Shown here: piece by piece, positions 61,379 through 64,000 of the stretch
How the letters are laid out: each line of letters starts with the position of its first letter
Position numbering within the stretch: position 1 is the stretch's first letter
Source: Pseudomonadota bacterium
Lineage (GTDB): Bacteria > Pseudomonadota > Gammaproteobacteria > Steroidobacterales > Steroidobacteraceae
Assembly (NCBI GenBank): GCA_016720075.1
Contig: JADJXW010000008.1
Span: 39,734-103,733, forward strand
Length of the DNA stretch: 64,000 nt
Direction: 5' to 3'
Notes under the pieces: model-generated
The model's database searches: none
What the model saw: only the letters and a program-made list of their open reading frames with translations
What the model was told of the DNA's origin: nothing
Position numbers and translations under genes: made by a program

Positions 61379-63430
61379 TTGATGACACACCTGGAATCCG
61401 GCAAGCGACTCGCGGACCGTTACCTGTTGCAGCAGCGGCTGGGTGATGGCGGACATGCCGAGGTCTGGGCGGCGCTCGATACCCGCGATGGGCGCCAGGT
61501 CGCGCTGAAGTTCCTGCACGGGGCGAGCTGCCCGACCGAAGACTGCTGGCATGTGCTGCAGCATGAGGCGGCGATGTCGCAGCGACTGGAGCATCCCGGC
61601 GTGCTGCGCGTGGATGCCCCGGAGCGTGACGGCGACCTGGTGTTCCTGCCGATGGAGCGCGCCGCGGGCGGCGATGTGCGCGCGCTGCGCGGCGCGCCGT
61701 GGCGCCAGGTGCTGCCGGTGCTGCTGCAGGTGGCCCACATCCTCGAACATGCGCATTCGCGCGGCGTGGTGCACCGTGACATCAAGCCCGGCAATGTGCT
61801 GTTCGGCGCCGACGGCGCGGTGCTCGTCACCGACTTCGGCACGGCGGCGCGCACCGGCTCCACGCTGGCGCTGGCCGATGGTTCGCCGTTTTCAGCCAGC
61901 CCGCAGCAGCTTGCAGGCCAGGCGGCGACCACCTCCGATGCATCTACGGCTGGGCGCGCTCGCGCACGAGCTGCTGTCGCGCTATCCGCCGTATTACCCG
62001 GAGTTCGACGTCGCGCCGCGCGCAGCAGGAATGCCCGCGCCGCTGGCAGCCGCGCATCCGGCACCGCCGCAGTTGCTGGCCTTCATCATGTCGATGCTGG
62101 ATCGGGAGCCGCAGGGCTGACCCGACCTGCGGCAAGTCATGGATTTCTTCGCGCTTTGCCTGCAGGAGCAAGACGGTGTGCGGGATTCCGGCGCGGCGAT
62201 GGTGGTGCCCGGAAAGCCGGCCGCAGGCCTGTGCCGCATCGGCGCCACCGGCGCCACGAGCGCGCCGCGGCGCGGCTGGCGCTGGCGGTCGCGGCGGGGG
62301 CGCGGTGGCGCTGTTCATGTTCCTTCCATCGCCGACTGCGAAGGATGCCGATGCACCGCGCCAGCGCCCGCGCCGTCCGTCCCTGCCGGCTGACGCCCGA
62401 GGCTGCGCCATCGGCGCCAGAGATGTCGCCGCAGCGACGCTGCAGCGGGAACTGGCGGCCGGCGCGGCGGCGATGTCGGCCATCCAGCCCGCCGTTGCAC
62501 GCGCCGCCTTCGAACGCGCGTTGCTGCGCGAACCCGCAAACGCCGCGGCGCGCGCCGGCATTGCGGCCAGCCAGAAGCTCGACAAGGTGCTGGATGCCTG
62601 GTCCGCCGCCATGCGTGCCGAAACGGCGGGCGAGATGGGGGCGGCAAAGTCCAGCTATGAATCGGCTCTCGCGCTGGATGCGAGTTTCGCGCCCGCGCGG
62701 GAGGGGCTGTCGCGAGTGCAGGAAAAGATCCGCGCGCAGGCATTCGAGTCGGCACTGCGCAGGCAGAGGCGGCTGCGCTGGCGGCCGGCCGCGTGGATGA
62801 TGCCGAGGCGCAGTACCAGCGCGCTGCCACGCTGGGCGGCGACGCGAGGGTGAGGCAAGGCCAGGAACGCATCGCCCAGATCCGCCGCAGCGATCTGAAC
62901 GCACGCGACCACGCCCGCGGCATAGAGCTGGAAGAACAGGAGCAGTGGAACGAATCGCTGGAGCATTATCGGGCCGTGCTCGCCCGCGATGACGACCTGG
63001 GATTTGCCGCCGATGGCCTGGCGCGCAGCTCGCGTCGCGCGGAGCTGGATCGCGAACTGCAGGATTACCTGGACCGTCCCGGCGGCTCACCGCCCCGGCC
63101 GTGCGCGCCGCGGCCAGCGCGCGCTCGCGCGGGGCGAAGCGACCACCGGTCCGACTTCTCGACTGGCGCGCAGCTGAGCGACTCAAGGCGCGACTCGACG
63201 CGCTTGCCGAGAAAGTGCGGGTGGAAATTTCCTCCGACAACAGCACTGTCGGTCTCCGTGGCGCCGGTCGGGGATCTGGGTTCGTTCACGCATCGTGAAC
63301 TGGAGCTTGCCCGGGCCAGTACGCCATCATCGGGCGGCGCGAGGGCTATCGTGATGTGCGGCGCGAACTGAACATCACGCCGGGCCAGCGGCAGGCATCG
63401 GTCACGGTACAGTGCACCGAGAGAATATGA
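61379..63430 (+). pseudogene. Ser/Thr protein kinase with TM, TPR-like and PEGA-like parts (many frame breaks)
   Basis: Hanks-type kinase: P-loop RLGDGGHAEVWAALD, VALKF lysine, catalytic HRDIKPGNVLFG and DFGTAAR, all intact in the first frame. Beyond 61.93 kb the frame shifts repeatedly. Adding one base at about 61940 and one at about 61950 restores ATTSDDIYGLGALAHELLSR; the TGA at 62118 would be CGA in RPDLRQVMDFFALCL. Then follow, in different frames, a membrane segment (VALFMFLPSP), TPR-like helices (ARAAFERALLREPANAAARA; AEAQYQRAATLGGDARVRQG) and a C-terminal PEGA-like domain (PVGDLGSFTHRELEL, GQYAIIGRREGYRDVRREL) ending at 63430. I believe the real gene is one uninterrupted protein of about 690 residues. 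Confidence 0.8.
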
Positions 63431-64000
63431 TGCTCTCGATCAAGGAACCGCTGGGCACGCGACAGGCGCAGGCGCCGTTGCGGATCGGCGGCGAACGGCC
63501 GTATCGTTGCCGGGCGCGGCGGAGCCGGTGGCATCCATCGAACCGAGGGCGCGCAGTGGTGGCTGCGGCCTCGCAGGAGGTCGTGCTGCTGAACGGCCGT
63601 AGCTGCGCGAACCGGTGGTGCTCGCCGATGGCGATGTGCTGCAGGTGGGCGAGGCGCAGCTGGTGTTTGCGGCGATCGGTCCGGCTCTGAACGTCACGCA
63701 CCTGGCAGGCAATGCGACGGTGGCGCCACTGCAGCAGGATGTGCTGCCGGGCGAGGCGGTGTCGGCCGGCGCTGCCCAGATCATCGCCGCGGTGGAGTCG
63801 GTGGCGGAACGATCCGCGGCCTTTGTGCGCGTGCGCCGCGTCGCCACAGCCGCGCCTGGTGGTTCGCCGTACCACCGGGAACCGTCGCGCTGGGTGCGCT
63901 GCTGATGCTGTTCCGGCTGGAGACGGTAGCGAGGTGGAGAGATCGCCGGCTTCCGCACCCGTGGAAGTGCCCGGCTGGTTCAACTGGCGCTCCGGCGAGC
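63427..64000 (+). pseudogene. FHA-like membrane protein, frame-broken and cut by window edge
   Basis: Starts at ATGATG overlapping the kinase stop. The first residues (MMLSIKEPLGTRQAQAPLRI) lead into an FHA-like beta domain spread over shifted frames (VLPGAAEPVASI-like, EVVLLNGRS, LADGDVLQVGEAQLVFAAIG). A linker follows (NVTHLAGNATVAPLQQDVLP, GEAVSAGAAQIIAAVESVAE), then a hydrophobic segment near 63870-63925, after which the sequence runs off the window. Together with the kinase and the other FHA protein it suggests phosphothreonine signalling. Details are unreliable because of frame errors. Confidence 0.55.

Noticed and set aside
55416..64000. Type VI secretion accessory cluster
   Set aside because: FHA and kinase proteins occur in such clusters, but no Tss sheath, tube, baseplate or membrane-complex gene is visible in the window. 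Flanking sequence would be needed.

Overview
The window is GC-rich bacterial chromosome with almost no spare DNA: no gene-free stretch exceeds 300 bases, and many neighbouring genes overlap through ATGA, GTGA or TTGA junctions. Gene content and order (topA-smg-dprA-LysM-def-fmt-rsmB-ntrY-ntrX; SPOR-argS-priA; proteobacterial gshA; long-form ilvA) point to a free-living aerobic gammaproteobacterium, perhaps near Nevskiales/Steroidobacterales/Xanthomonadales. The lineage is an inference from gene order. I saw no tRNA, rRNA, CRISPR array, insertion sequence or prophage gene.

Layout. 1-5.5 kb (minus): topA (cut by the window edge), smg, dprA and a LysM lipoprotein. 5.7-13.8 kb (plus): def, fmt, rsmB, a DUF4390 gene, an NtrY/NtrX-type two-component system and a phospholipase-D/cardiolipin-synthase protein. 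13.9-18.6 kb: a lipoprotein with four DUF4397 repeats, then a minus-strand MacA/LolE/LolD-like export system. 18.6-26.3 kb: a small secreted protein, then a minus-strand run of eight genes (fatty-acid methyltransferase, DUF2878, DUF1295, lipocalin, FAD oxidoreductase, DUF1365, OmpR-family regulator, histidine kinase). 26.4-33.5 kb: amt, an HDOD protein, a PAS-GGDEF-EAL protein, an ECF sigma/anti-sigma/DUF4252 operon and a GAF-GGDEF protein. 33.6-48.2 kb: SPOR protein, argS, priA, S41 protease, quinone-oxidoreductase-like MDR, HNH nuclease, 5'-3' exonuclease, acs, VOC protein, hemH, dienelactone hydrolase and thiolase. 48.2-58.4 kb: gshA, a zinc protease with a GlyGly-CTERM-like tail, a PII gene behind a sigma-54 promoter, divergent ilvH and ilvB, a degenerate hydrolase, an FHA coiled-coil protein and ilvA. 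58.4-64 kb: a small membrane protein, three lipoproteins, a Ser/Thr kinase with TPR-like and PEGA-like parts, and an FHA membrane protein.

Most interesting signal. A direct repeat, TGTA(A/T)C-N4-TGTA(A/T)C, resembling the RstA box of enterobacteria, lies in three intergenic regions: before the DUF4397 lipoprotein, before the exporter/secreted-protein pair, and before the fatty-acid-modification operon. The last two genes of that operon encode an RstA/RstB-like two-component system. I infer a local, self-regulated envelope-lipid regulon in which this system takes the place that an ECF sigma/ChrR pair holds beside similar gene sets elsewhere. A second candidate system is the FHA/kinase/lipoprotein locus at the right end.

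Caution. Several genes are broken by one- or two-base shifts (fmt, the exonuclease, acs, the kinase, the terminal FHA gene, and locally the fatty-acid methyltransferase). The breaks hit conserved and partly essential genes and become dense after about 61.9 kb, so sequencing or assembly error is more likely than pseudogene formation.
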